Shown here piece by piece: positions 17,810 to 26,576 of a stretch of DNA of 64,000 bases (its first letter is position 1; every line of letters begins with the position of its first letter). Below the pieces are notes generated by a model. It saw only the letters and a list, made by a program, of their open reading frames with translations, was not told the origin of the DNA and searched no databases. The stretch spans positions 62,001 to 126,000 of the forward strand of contig NZ_JBHMFD010000002.1 in NCBI RefSeq assembly GCF_042427575.1, given 5' to 3'. The position numbers and the translations under genes were made by a program. Source of the stretch: Bergeyella porcorum. Its GTDB lineage: Bacteria; Bacteroidota; Bacteroidia; Flavobacteriales; Weeksellaceae.

Positions 17810-18304
17810 ATGTCCACTAAATATAATAGCCTAGAAGAATTAAGACGAAAAAAAGCCCTGCTCAAAAAAGAAGTTCAGGATATGGAAGGTCTACTCACCT
17901 TTGAGAATACCAAAGAAAGCCTTAGTGCATTTACCAATGGCTTTACAGATAAATTCCTGATGGAGCAAGTAACCCCAGAGGGAGAAACTAAACTCACCCT
18001 AAAAACAGGTAATGTTGCCAAACTTATCGGCAATGAACTCACCAATAGAAGCCGAAAAAACTCCATCATCAATTTTGATAACGATGGCCTACAAGGCAAT
18101 CTGATAGAAAGTGCCATCAAACTGGGAGGTGTAGCACTCATCGGCAATGCCGCAAAAAAGAACCTAAAAAGCAGCAGCTGGAAACATAAACTCATAGGCC
18201 TAGCCATTGTTTATGTCTTGCCTATCGCACTGAGATACATCCGAAACAAAGCGGAAGAATTTCAGCAAAAGAAAAGCATATCCAGTATGGAAAAATTGAT
18301 ATAG
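17810..18304 (+). CDS. Conserved hypothetical protein, phage-holin-like operon partner
   Basis: 164 aa, 14 nt after the YqjE-like gene and surely in its operon. I recognise no domain. It starts with a charged coiled coil (LEELRRKKALLKKEVQDMEG), has a polar middle, and ends with one or two hydrophobic segments (KLGGVALIGNAA and HKLIGLAIVYVLPIALRYI) and a lysine-rich tail. It is probably membrane-associated and part of the same envelope-stress group. Confidence 0.75.
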   Translation: MSTKYNSLEELRRKKALLKKEVQDMEGLLTFENTKESLSAFTNGFTDKFLMEQVTPEGETKLTLKTGNVAKLIGNELTNRSRKNSIINFDNDGLQGNLIESAIKLGGVALIGNAAKKNLKSSSWKHKLIGLAIVYVLPIALRYIRNKAEEFQQKKSISSMEKLI

Positions 18305-18327
18305 CCAATAGCCGTTTTCAGAAACGG

Positions 18328-19056
18328 TTATTTTTTTGAGAAAATCTCACCTAAAATGATGCCGCACGCCATAGAGACATTGAGGCTCTCGGTAGATTGG
18401 TTTTTCCCAAACCTTGGAATGGTAACTTTATGTTTCAATAAACGCTCGGTAGCATCCCGCATTCCGTTGCCCTCATTACCAAGAACAAGGTTGAGCCGCT
18501 CAGGAAAATGGAAATCATAGATAGATGAACCTTCCATATCAGTGCCTATACTCTCGTTTTCAGAATGTTTCAGAAATTCTACCAAATCGGTATAGACCAC
18601 ATTCACCCGTGTGAAAGATCCCATTGTTGCCTGAATCACTTTCGGATTATAGACATCCACAGTATCCTGGCTACAAACGATCTGTGGTATTCCAAACCAA
18701 TCTGCCAAGCGAATCATTGTACCCAAGTTACCGGGGTCTTGTATGCCATCTAAAACCAAATTGAACCCTGCGTCCTCCATCATTTTAGTTTCTGGAATTT
18801 CACAGAGTGCTACGGCATCTTTTGGATGCTGTAGAAAGCTTATTTTTTTCAGTTCTGCTGGCGTTATTTTTTGTATTTCGTGAGCAGGAAAATCACCCAC
18901 CTCATCATTAGTGGAAAATAATTCTTTTACTTTATAGTTAGAATAATAAAGTTCTCTGATGGTTTTACTACCTTCTACCAAAAACAAATTGTATTTTTGC
19001 CTGAACTTTCTTTTGTCTAAAGACTGTATAATTTTTATCGTATGAGCCGTAAGCAT
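18328..19056 (-). CDS. TrmH/SpoU-family RNA methyltransferase
   Basis: 242 aa SAM-dependent 2'-O-ribose methyltransferase of the SPOUT class. The N-terminal substrate-binding domain (MLTAHTIKIIQSLDKRKF...FLVEGSKTI) is typical of the RlmB/YsgA group. The knot motifs follow: motif 1 LDGIQDPGNLGTMIRLADWF, motif 2 NLVLGNEGNGM, motif 3 IPRFGKNQSTESLNVSMAC. The ATG at 19056 fits the family start; it lies inside the divergent tamL-like gene (start 19042), so the coding regions overlap by 15 bp. A TATTTTTG box for it lies at 19072-19079. Confidence 0.9.
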   Translation of the reverse strand: MLTAHTIKIIQSLDKRKFRQKYNLFLVEGSKTIRELYYSNYKVKELFSTNDEVGDFPAHEIQKITPAELKKISFLQHPKDAVALCEIPETKMMEDAGFNLVLDGIQDPGNLGTMIRLADWFGIPQIVCSQDTVDVYNPKVIQATMGSFTRVNVVYTDLVEFLKHSENESIGTDMEGSSIYDFHFPERLNLVLGNEGNGMRDATERLLKHKVTIPRFGKNQSTESLNVSMACGIILGEIFSKK

Positions 19057-21606
19057 ATCAAGAAATATTTTCAAAAATATCACATATTTTTATCAGTTGC
19101 AACTTCTATGGGAATTCTTTACGCTTGTAGCACTACCAAGAAGGTGCCAGAGGGCAGCTATCTCCTCACCAAAAACTCGTTCTCCTACGAGGATAGTAAA
19201 GAGCATAGCAATGAGTTACCCGACTATGTAGGACAAAAACCTAACAAAAAAGCACTCTTTTTATTTCCTTTTGGGCTTTGGGCTTACAATCTCGCCAATC
19301 CTAAATATGATACACTACTTAATGAATACACTACCTATCCTTCGGAAATGAGAAATCAAAAACTGAGAGATTCTCTATTTATTAAGTACGAAATGCCTCA
19401 GTCGGTAGGGAAAAACTTATTCATCAATCGTTTTTTGCACACCATTGGCGAAGCTCCTGTTATCTTAGACGAAGCCCGAACGGAAAATAGTACCGAGAAT
19501 ATCCAAAAAAGACTCATCTACCGAGGTTTTTGGGATGCTCAAGTAAAACATCAGCATATTCTGGATTCTGCCTCCAAGAAAGCGGAAGTTAATTACACCA
19601 TCAAACACGGCACACCTACCAGAGTTTCAGAGTATTATTACAATATTCAAGACCCTGAAATCAAAAAAATCTACGAAGGTAGCCATCATAAAAGTACTAT
19701 AAAGGCTGGTGATATCCTAGACCAAACCAAACTAGAAGCTGAAATTGCCCGCATCAATCAGCAGATGAAAGATGAAGGTTTTTATAAATTTAACAGCTCT
19801 AATGAAGAGATTTTCTTCACCGCAGATACGCTAAACAACCGAAAAAATGTACCACTGGTAATGGACATCCGAAAGGATTCCTTGGGAACTCCTTACAAAA
19901 GGGCTACCATAGGGGATATTAATGTACATATACTAGAAAAACTCTCCGATACTTTGGAAACTTCCAAGGAAACTTTGCGTGGCATTCAGTTTCACAAATT
20001 AGACCAACAGTACAAAACCAATGCTCTGTGGCGTCCCATTATTTTAGCTACTGGCGAGGTTTACAAACAAAAAAATCTAGACCTTACCAAACGAAATATT
20101 GCGGCGACCAACAATTTCAGCATTATTGATTATCGGGAACGCATCAGAAAGGGAACTGATAGCATCTTGGATGTTTCCTATTATCTGGCACCTTTGCCTA
20201 AATATGATTTTCGTGTTGCCACAGACCTAAGCTACTCGCAGATTCTCAATCTGGGGATTTCACCTTCTGTGGACCTTACCAGTAGAAACATCTTTGGCGG
20301 TGCAGAAAACCTTACTGTGGGTATCTCTGGCATCACGGGGCGTGTGGTAGATTCCAAGAATACAAGCCAAAGGATATTCGCCTATGAAGCCTCTCTACAA
20401 TCCTCTCTTAGCTTCCCGAGATTGCTCCTCCCTTTTAAATCTTACAAGCTGATTCCCAAACGGTACTCTCCTACTTCTGCTATCAATCTAGGAATTTCCG
20501 TGCAGAATAATATCGGCTTAGGAAGGGTAACCTTCAATAGTGGACTGAGCTACTATGCCAATGTCAATGATGTGGTCTCTCACAAACTATCCGTTCTCAA
20601 TACCCAGCTCAGTTTGACCCGAAACAAAGACCGCTATTACGACTTCTTCCCTACCGAAGGTGCCATTAGAAATGATATGTTTAGCCTATACTCTCCCGAT
20701 TTGTACAATCGGTTTTTGGCAGGGGAAATCACATCAGATGAAGCTTCCAGAATCATTATGGAAGACCCTTCTTTTCAGAGTACACTTACGGGAGAAAATT
20801 TAGACTTGTTCAATAACTTTGTCCAATCTCTCATCAATAAAGACCGACAGACGCAGGATGTGCTCATCTCTTCCTTAATCTACAATTTTATCTACAACGA
20901 AATCGGGAAAAAAGGCTATCGTAATCCATTTTATTTCAGTGGAAAAATAGAAACAGCGGGAAACCTCTTTAACCTATTCAATAGCCGCTCTCAAAACGAA
21001 GGGCTATCTACACAGAATATGCAAAAAACCATCTTTGATATTCCTTACTCACAGTTCGTGAAATTTGATGTAGATGTTAGAAAGTATTTTCACTTTTTCA
21101 ATGGTAATCATACGCTAGCATTGAGGCAATTCATCGGTATTGGGATTCCTTATGGCAACTCTACGCGTATGCCTTTTGTAAGGTCTTATTTCAACGGAGG
21201 CTCTAATGATATCCGTGCGTGGCGGGTCTATGGTGGACTGGGTCCTGCGGATTCTCAGCTGGACGAACGCGTGCGGGCTTTCATTATGAACAATATGAAG
21301 CTAACCACCAATATAGAATACCGATTGCCTTTCTCTCCAATGTTTGAAGGTGCTGCCTTTGTAGATGCGGGAAACATTTGGGCTCTGAAAGATACAGGCT
21401 CTGGGGATGAGTTTAAATTCAATAAATTCATTTCTCAAATGGGGGTAGGTGCTGGGCTTGGCGTTAGGGTAAATGTTGCCTACATCACGCTCCGTTTAGA
21501 TGCCGCTTGGAAGGTGCACGACCCTAACCAACCCCTAGGAAACCGCTGGGTGATTGGAGATACTTGGAAACCCACCCTCAACTTCGCCTTTGGATATCCG
21601 TTTTAA
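19042..21606 (+). CDS. tamL: TamL-like BamA/TamA-family outer membrane lipoprotein
   Basis: 854 aa. The N-terminus carries a lipoprotein signal ending in GILYAC with Cys29 as the lipid site, as in TamL, the Bacteroidetes form of TamA that is acylated. POTRA-like segments follow (VKHQHILDSASKKAEVNYTI, VNHTIKHG-type), and the C-terminal half is a 16-stranded-barrel type with the motif RAWRVYGGLGP and a final aromatic strand (FAFGYPF). Proposed role: insertion or lipid handling in the outer membrane with TamB, which is not adjacent here. The start overlaps that of the divergent methyltransferase gene by 15 bp. Heptamer repeats begin 3 nt after its stop. Confidence 0.85.
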   Translation: MSRKHIKKYFQKYHIFLSVATSMGILYACSTTKKVPEGSYLLTKNSFSYEDSKEHSNELPDYVGQKPNKKALFLFPFGLWAYNLANPKYDTLLNEYTTYPSEMRNQKLRDSLFIKYEMPQSVGKNLFINRFLHTIGEAPVILDEARTENSTENIQKRLIYRGFWDAQVKHQHILDSASKKAEVNYTIKHGTPTRVSEYYYNIQDPEIKKIYEGSHHKSTIKAGDILDQTKLEAEIARINQQMKDEGFYKFNSSNEEIFFTADTLNNRKNVPLVMDIRKDSLGTPYKRATIGDINVHILEKLSDTLETSKETLRGIQFHKLDQQYKTNALWRPIILATGEVYKQKNLDLTKRNIAATNNFSIIDYRERIRKGTDSILDVSYYLAPLPKYDFRVATDLSYSQILNLGISPSVDLTSRNIFGGAENLTVGISGITGRVVDSKNTSQRIFAYEASLQSSLSFPRLLLPFKSYKLIPKRYSPTSAINLGISVQNNIGLGRVTFNSGLSYYANVNDVVSHKLSVLNTQLSLTRNKDRYYDFFPTEGAIRNDMFSLYSPDLYNRFLAGEITSDEASRIIMEDPSFQSTLTGENLDLFNNFVQSLINKDRQTQDVLISSLIYNFIYNEIGKKGYRNPFYFSGKIETAGNLFNLFNSRSQNEGLSTQNMQKTIFDIPYSQFVKFDVDVRKYFHFFNGNHTLALRQFIGIGIPYGNSTRMPFVRSYFNGGSNDIRAWRVYGGLGPADSQLDERVRAFIMNNMKLTTNIEYRLPFSPMFEGAAFVDAGNIWALKDTGSGDEFKFNKFISQMGVGAGLGVRVNVAYITLRLDAAWKVHDPNQPLGNRWVIGDTWKPTLNFAFGYPF
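19072..19079 (-). promoter_or_regulatory. -7 box of the TrmH-family gene, inside tamL
   Basis: TATTTTTG fits TAnnTTTG, with TTGC about 20 nt upstream as -33. It lies within the 5' coding part of the divergent tamL-like gene. Confidence 0.5.
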
Positions 21607-21608
21607 TT

Positions 21609-21638
21609 GGTTGATGGTTGTCGGTTGATGGTTGATGG
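21609..21638. repeat. Heptamer array of GGTTGAT/GGTTGTC
   Basis: GGTTGAT GGTTGTC and GGTTGAT GGTTGAT in exact 7-nt steps, beginning 3 nt after the tamL stop. Downstream, 21651-21685 shows an 8-nt step (GTTAGAAA, GCTAGAAG, GTTAAGAA). Confidence 0.8.
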
Positions 21639-21697
21639 ACATTTAGCTAATGGTTAATGGTTTTCAATTGTTAGAAAGCTAGAAGGTTAAGAAGTCT

Positions 21698-21770
21698 TTC
21701 TTCCTTCTTCCTTCTTCCTTCTTCTTTCCTCAACAACTCAAAACTCAACACTTAGCACTCAAAACTCAAG
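21698..21770. repeat. Two more heptamer arrays (TTCTTCC and ACTCAAA types)
   Basis: 21698-21725 holds four TTCTTCC-type units; 21736-21770 holds five (ACTCAAA, ACTCAAC, ACTTAGC, ACTCAAA, ACTCAAG). The second is the inverted form of the TGTTGAG family at 13.9 kb. They fill the gap before copA. Confidence 0.8.
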
Positions 21771-21842
21771 TTGGTTGTCGATTGTTCTTCGGGGGATTAA
21801 AAAATTATCCGCAAATTTGTAGTATCAAAACAAAGAAAACCA

Positions 21843-24248
21843 ATGGATAAAAATATAAAAAACACTTTTCTACCTCTAGTGGGAGTAGAGAGCGAACACA
21901 GTGCCCGAATCATAGAAGGGGCTCTTGCCAAGGTAGAGGGCATTGTTTCTGCAACGGTTGAGCTCAACAATCATCGGGTGCTTATCCACACAAGCCAGCC
22001 CGATACTATTGCTGCAGCAATGGATACTATTCAATCTCTAGGCTATGAAGTACCAACGGTAAAGGCTTCGTTTCCTGCACTAGAAATGTCTTGTGCCTCT
22101 TGTGCAGGTAGCATAGAAAATGTTGTGAAAATGCAAGAGGGCATACTCTACGCTTCGGTCAACTTCGCTACGGGCTTCCTTTCGGTAGAATATCTACCTA
22201 ATATCACCAATCCCTTTCTACTGCAAAAAGCTGTGCAAAAAGCTGGTTTTGACCTACTAATAGAAAACAATTCTGTACAAGACACCCTAGAAGACCTACA
22301 CAATAAAAAGTATCATCAGCTAAAAACACGCACCTTATGGGCTATTGCCTTAGCTTTTCCGGTAATGGTTATTGGGATGTTTTTTATGGATATGCCTTAT
22401 GCCAATTGGATTATGTGGGCTTTTTCTACCCCAGTAGTCCTATGGCTAGGGCGAGATTTCTTCCGCAATGCGTGGAAACAAACCCTACATCGCTCTGCTA
22501 ATATGGACACTTTAGTTGCCCTTAGCACAGGGATTGCCTACCTCTTTAGCGTGTTTAACACCTTATTTCCAGAGTTTTGGCACCGAAGAGGATTGCACGC
22601 CCACGCCTATTTCGAGGCTGCAGCCGTGATTATTGCCTTTATCCTCCTAGGAAGATTATTAGAAGAAAAAGCCAAAAGCAACACTTCTACCGCCATTAAA
22701 AAACTCATCGGATTACAACCCAAAAGCGTTACCATCTTGCAAGACAACGGCTCTGAATTGCAAATTCCCATTGAGCAAGTTGCTATTGGCAACCGTATTT
22801 TGGTAAAACCAGGGGAGAAAATTGCCGTAGATGGCGAGGTACTTTCAGGCACTTCCTTTGTAGATGAGAGTATGCTCAGCGGTGAGCCTATCCCTATGGA
22901 AAAAAAGGCATACGACCAAGTCTTTGCAGGAACCATCAACCAAAAAGGGAGTTTCACCTTCCGTGCAACCAAGGTAGGCAGCGAAACAATGCTTGCCCAA
23001 ATCATACAGATGGTGCAAGATGCCCAAGGCAGTAAGGCGCCTGTGCAGAAAATGGTAGATAGAATTGCTCGCATCTTCGTTCCCTCTATCCTGATGATTG
23101 CCGTGCTTACCTTTGTTTTGTGGAATGTTTTCGGAGGAGAAAACGCCTTGATTCAAGGACTTCTCTCTGCCATTACGGTACTCGTTATCGCTTGTCCGTG
23201 TGCTTTAGGCTTAGCAACTCCTACTGCCATAATGGTAGGTGTGGGCAAAGGTGCCGAAAAGGGAATTTTGATAAAAGATGCTGAAAGTCTAGAACTAGCC
23301 GAGAAAATAGACGCCATTATCCTCGATAAAACAGGTACCATCACAGAAGGCAAACCACAGGTAACAGACAGCCTATGGATAGAAGATGTTTCTACTCTAA
23401 AAAACATACTCCTAAGCATCGAAAAACAATCCGAACACCCATTGGCAGAAGCCATCATACAACATTTTTCCCAATCGGAAATGGTAGAAATTTCGCAGTT
23501 TGAAAGCATTACAGGCAAAGGAGCAAAAGCCACCTACAACGGTGATGGATATTGGGTAGGCAATAGAAAACTCCTTACCGAACAGCAGATAAACATTCCA
23601 TCTCAACTGATAGATGCCTCAAAGCAATGGGAAACCCAAGGCAAAACCGTCATTTGGTTTGGCAATAGCCAACAAGCCCTTGCCGTATTTGCCATTGCAG
23701 ATAAGATAAAAGCTACCTCCAAAGAAGCAATCTATCAACTACAAGCAATGGGAATAGAGGTGTATATGCTCACAGGAGACAACCACGCCACTGCCAAAGC
23801 CATAGCAAAACAAGTAGGAATATCCCAATACAAAGCCGAAGTATTACCGCAAGACAAAGCTGATTTTGTGAAAGCTTTACAGCAAAACCAACGCACCGTA
23901 GCAATGGTAGGCGATGGTATTAACGACAGCACAGCCCTTGCCACCGCCAATGTGAGCATTGCAATGGGCAAAGGAAGTGACATTGCTATAGATGTAGCCA
24001 AGATGACTATCATCTCTTCTGATTTGCTAAAAATACCTCAAGCCATACGAATTTCTAAAGCAACAGTACAAACCATCAAGCAAAACCTATTCTGGGCATT
24101 CATCTACAATATTATAGGAATTCCCCTTGCTGCAGGCATCCTCTACCCTATCAATGGTTTTCTATTAGACCCAATGATTGCAGGTGCAGCAATGGCACTT
24201 AGCAGCGTAAGTGTGGTGAGCAATAGCTTGAGAATGCGATATTTTTAG
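21843..24248 (+). CDS. copA: Copper-translocating P1B-type ATPase
   Basis: 801 aa heavy-metal exporter of the inner membrane. The first HMA-like fold (residues 8-70) has lost its CxxC (GVESEHSARI in that place); the second keeps it (SCASC, Cys84 and Cys87). The core is intact: CPC in ACPCALGLATP near residue 450, phosphorylation site DKTGT near 494, HP in SEHPLAEA, GDN and GDGIND near 690, and eight TM segments. CPC with these motifs points to Cu(I). No regulator is adjacent. The TAG stop is embedded in a heptamer array. Confidence 0.93.
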   Translation: MDKNIKNTFLPLVGVESEHSARIIEGALAKVEGIVSATVELNNHRVLIHTSQPDTIAAAMDTIQSLGYEVPTVKASFPALEMSCASCAGSIENVVKMQEGILYASVNFATGFLSVEYLPNITNPFLLQKAVQKAGFDLLIENNSVQDTLEDLHNKKYHQLKTRTLWAIALAFPVMVIGMFFMDMPYANWIMWAFSTPVVLWLGRDFFRNAWKQTLHRSANMDTLVALSTGIAYLFSVFNTLFPEFWHRRGLHAHAYFEAAAVIIAFILLGRLLEEKAKSNTSTAIKKLIGLQPKSVTILQDNGSELQIPIEQVAIGNRILVKPGEKIAVDGEVLSGTSFVDESMLSGEPIPMEKKAYDQVFAGTINQKGSFTFRATKVGSETMLAQIIQMVQDAQGSKAPVQKMVDRIARIFVPSILMIAVLTFVLWNVFGGENALIQGLLSAITVLVIACPCALGLATPTAIMVGVGKGAEKGILIKDAESLELAEKIDAIILDKTGTITEGKPQVTDSLWIEDVSTLKNILLSIEKQSEHPLAEAIIQHFSQSEMVEISQFESITGKGAKATYNGDGYWVGNRKLLTEQQINIPSQLIDASKQWETQGKTVIWFGNSQQALAVFAIADKIKATSKEAIYQLQAMGIEVYMLTGDNHATAKAIAKQVGISQYKAEVLPQDKADFVKALQQNQRTVAMVGDGINDSTALATANVSIAMGKGSDIAIDVAKMTIISSDLLKIPQAIRISKATVQTIKQNLFWAFIYNIIGIPLAAGILYPINGFLLDPMIAGAAMALSSVSVVSNSLRMRYF

Positions 24249-24279
24249 TTGTTAGTTGTTAGTTGACAGTTGTTAGTTT
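24245..24279. repeat. Heptamer array over the copA stop codon
   Basis: TTAGTTG x3, ACAGTTG, TTAGTTT in exact 7-nt steps; the TAG at 24246-24248 ends copA. It is followed by a G-rich segment (CCCCTTCGGGGG hairpin, 24280-24340) seen nowhere else here; the rest of the gap to 24464 is AT-rich with no clear promoter. Confidence 0.8.
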
Positions 24280-24464
24280 CCCCTTCGGGGGACTAGGGGG
24301 ATAATCCTTTGGGGTCAGGGGGATATTCGGGGGATGTTTTATTGTAAGACATAAATAAAGTATTTCGTGACCTAGTAAAATTTAACATCAATTGCTTTAT
24401 TCGTTAAAAAATAAATGGATTATATCGTTAAAATATTTATTTTTACTGACCAAAATAAATAAAT

Positions 24465-25286
24465 ATGAGTTATTGTGGATTTGTAATTTGTGATTGTTAT
24501 CAAAAAGGTAAAACAACAGAACCTCCTTACAAAGAATATGTTGTATTTGACGAAGACGGATTATACCTTGAGTTTCCAGACAACCCTAATGCAACAGATA
24601 AAGATTGGGAGGACGAGTTTGAAAAAGAAAGAGAATTTAATGATTGGAAAAATACAGCTTGCCCCCACGAAGAAATGGAATATGTTTATGAAAATATCGC
24701 AAACAATATGGGGATGAGTGGTTTTAGAGCATTTATTGCTGAAAATGGTGGCGAAAAAGAGTATCCTGTTCTCAGTAAATATCTTCCTAAGGCTAACGGT
24801 GGCTGTCTTCCTGCTAATAAAGCTCAAGACGCTTATAATGAACTTCAAAAATTACAAAATAGTAATAAAAATTTAGATAAAGTAGTTTTAAGAAATAAAA
24901 AAAACGACGAAATCATAATGATTGGTAATTATGATGATGATATTCCTTTTGGATTTTTTGACAAAAACAAAATGTTTTTATTAAGCAACGAAGGATTTCA
25001 TATATTAGAAGAGAAAGAAGAACAATATTACATTATTTTTCAATCAACAGATTTCACTGAATACATAGAAGACGAGAAAAATATTACTTTTGTTTGTAAT
25101 AAAACCAAAAGAGGTCTTAGTAATTGTTCGATGTCTTTAAGAAACGATACGGGAGAATCTGTCAATGAGTATATAGTGGAAAAAAAGCAATATGACTCTT
25201 CTTTTTATTGGAACTCTGTCATAGTATCTTTAGAAAAGCTCCTTATAGGCTCGATAGAAGTTGGCAACCCCGTACATTGGTGCTAA
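24465..25286 (+). CDS. Unrecognised acidic protein
   Basis: 273 aa, not recognised. No signal peptide or TM segment. The N-terminus is Cys-rich (YCGFVICDC) and followed by Asp/Glu-rich stretches (EDEFEKEREF). The middle has a charged helix (AYNELQKLQNSNKNLDKVV), the C-terminal half looks beta-rich (FHILEEKEEQYYIIFQSTDF). It is more AT-rich than the adjacent copA. Cytosolic, acidic, single-copy proteins of this size next to accessory genes are sometimes immunity proteins, but nothing here proves it. The HD hydrolase gene follows after 54 nt. Confidence 0.6.
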   Translation: MSYCGFVICDCYQKGKTTEPPYKEYVVFDEDGLYLEFPDNPNATDKDWEDEFEKEREFNDWKNTACPHEEMEYVYENIANNMGMSGFRAFIAENGGEKEYPVLSKYLPKANGGCLPANKAQDAYNELQKLQNSNKNLDKVVLRNKKNDEIIMIGNYDDDIPFGFFDKNKMFLLSNEGFHILEEKEEQYYIIFQSTDFTEYIEDEKNITFVCNKTKRGLSNCSMSLRNDTGESVNEYIVEKKQYDSSFYWNSVIVSLEKLLIGSIEVGNPVHWC

Positions 25287-25340
25287 TATAATTGAGAGAA
25301 ATAAATAAACAAATAATTATCCCTAAATAAACTCCTTACA

Positions 25341-25772
25341 ATGTTAGAAAAAGCAATAGAAATAGCCAAAATAGCCCACGCAAATCAAATAGACAAAGTG
25401 GGAAAACCTTATATCTATCATCTTATCCGAGTGATGGATAGTGGAAAAACCGAAGTGGAAAAAATATGTGGTGTGCTTCACGATTTGATAGAAGATACGA
25501 ATTGGACTTTTGATGATTTAAAAAATGAAGGCTTTTCAGACGAAATTATAACTATTTTAGATTGCGTAACTAAAAGAGAAAACGAAGACTACTCCAATTT
25601 CATAGAACGAGTGAAGCAAAACCCTATTGCTGTAAAGATTAAAATCAACGATTTAAAAGATAATATGGATATCACACGATTAGAAAAAATAGACACCAAA
25701 GATTTAGAACGCCTAAACAAATATTTGAATGCTTACCATTATTTAAAAACAACCTTAACATCTGATTTATGA
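25341..25772 (+). CDS. Small HD-domain hydrolase (alarmone-hydrolase-like)
   Basis: 143 aa single-domain HD phosphohydrolase resembling the hydrolase half of RelA/SpoT: IAHANQ..KVGKPYIYHLIRVM holds the first metal ligand, GVLHDLIEDTNWT the HD pair near residues 47-48, and KINDLKDNMD a later conserved Asp. It has no synthetase, TGS or ACT domain, as in small alarmone hydrolases. A (p)ppGpp substrate is inferred from family only. Its stop overlaps the next ATG by 4 nt. Confidence 0.8.
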   Translation: MLEKAIEIAKIAHANQIDKVGKPYIYHLIRVMDSGKTEVEKICGVLHDLIEDTNWTFDDLKNEGFSDEIITILDCVTKRENEDYSNFIERVKQNPIAVKIKINDLKDNMDITRLEKIDTKDLERLNKYLNAYHYLKTTLTSDL

Positions 25773-25984
25773 ATACCAAACAATTTCAATTCAAAACCAA
25801 CCTCAACTGTGGCAACTGCGTGTCTAAAGTGCAAAACGAACTAGACAATGCTCCCAACATCCAAGAATGGAGCGTAGATACGGATAATCCGGAGAAGATA
25901 CTAACGGTAACGGCAGACGAAAATGCCCAAGAAACCATAGAAAACATCGTGAAAAGCAAAGGTTTCTTGATAGAAATAATATAA
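25769..25984 (+). CDS. HMA-domain protein (copper-chaperone-like)
   Basis: 71 aa ferredoxin-like metal-binding domain with NLNCGNCVSKV, the metal site being CGNC; the family usually has MxCxxC, so the Met is replaced by Leu/Asn. It likely carries Cu(I) and may serve the copA product 1.5 kb upstream, though it is translationally coupled to the HD hydrolase gene by a 4-nt ATGA overlap. Confidence 0.85.
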   Translation: MNTKQFQFKTNLNCGNCVSKVQNELDNAPNIQEWSVDTDNPEKILTVTADENAQETIENIVKSKGFLIEII

Positions 25985-26013
25985 AAAAAAGAAGGTAATA
26001 ACCTTCTTTTTTT
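25984..26013. terminator. Bidirectional terminator between convergent genes
   Basis: GAAGGT (25991-25996) pairs with ACCTTC (26001-26006), extended by A8/T7 runs. It serves the HMA gene and overlaps the stop codon of the convergent DUF4256 gene (26012-26014). Confidence 0.85.
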
Positions 26014-26566
26014 ATACCCATAATATGGCTCTAAATCCTCTTACAGAATAGTAGGAGTCTGCCCCATTGTGGTAAAAAAACACACGACCGAAGCGGTAGT
26101 CTCCAAACAAAGCCCCTCCCAATTGCCGCATTTCTTCAGGTGTTTTTAGCCAACTAGAAGTTTTGGTATCTACTGGTTCTACTGTTTGTAAAAAAACATA
26201 CTCATCTTCAGACAACAAGGATACGCCCATTTTTTCGGCTTCTTCACACGCAGACGAACTCGGTTTGTTTTGTTTGCGAGACTGCCAAGCCGCTAAATCA
26301 TAGCACAAACTTCTACGCCCTTTCGGACTTTCTTTAGAACAATCACAAAAGCAAAAAGCATCACGAGAAGCATCATACAAAATCACATCGGGCTCACCCT
26401 CGGTTTGTTCCATTTGATATAAACTCCATAATTTCTCTGGGTTTTTGCGTAATTTTTCCTCTACTCTATCCCAAGACATCTCTAAATGACGATGGGTATT
26501 CTCTTCAAATCGCGTTTTCAACGAAAGCAACAAGCTTTCTTTCTCTGATTCTGAAAGTAATTTCAT
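26012..26566 (-). CDS. DUF4256 family protein
   Basis: 184 aa. The opening SEKESLLLSLKTRFEENTHRH, the GEPDVILYD...FCFCDCSKESPKGRRSLCYD segment and the C-terminal LGGALFGDYRFGRVFFYHNGADSYYSVRGFRA match DUF4256, a widespread uncharacterised family. It has a Cys-rich CFCDCS stretch but no known active site. Ten nt separate it from the permease gene upstream, so they are probably cotranscribed. Confidence 0.85.
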   Translation of the reverse strand: MKLLSESEKESLLLSLKTRFEENTHRHLEMSWDRVEEKLRKNPEKLWSLYQMEQTEGEPDVILYDASRDAFCFCDCSKESPKGRRSLCYDLAAWQSRKQNKPSSSACEEAEKMGVSLLSEDEYVFLQTVEPVDTKTSSWLKTPEEMRQLGGALFGDYRFGRVFFYHNGADSYYSVRGFRAILWV

Positions 26567-26576
26567 AAACTTCTTT

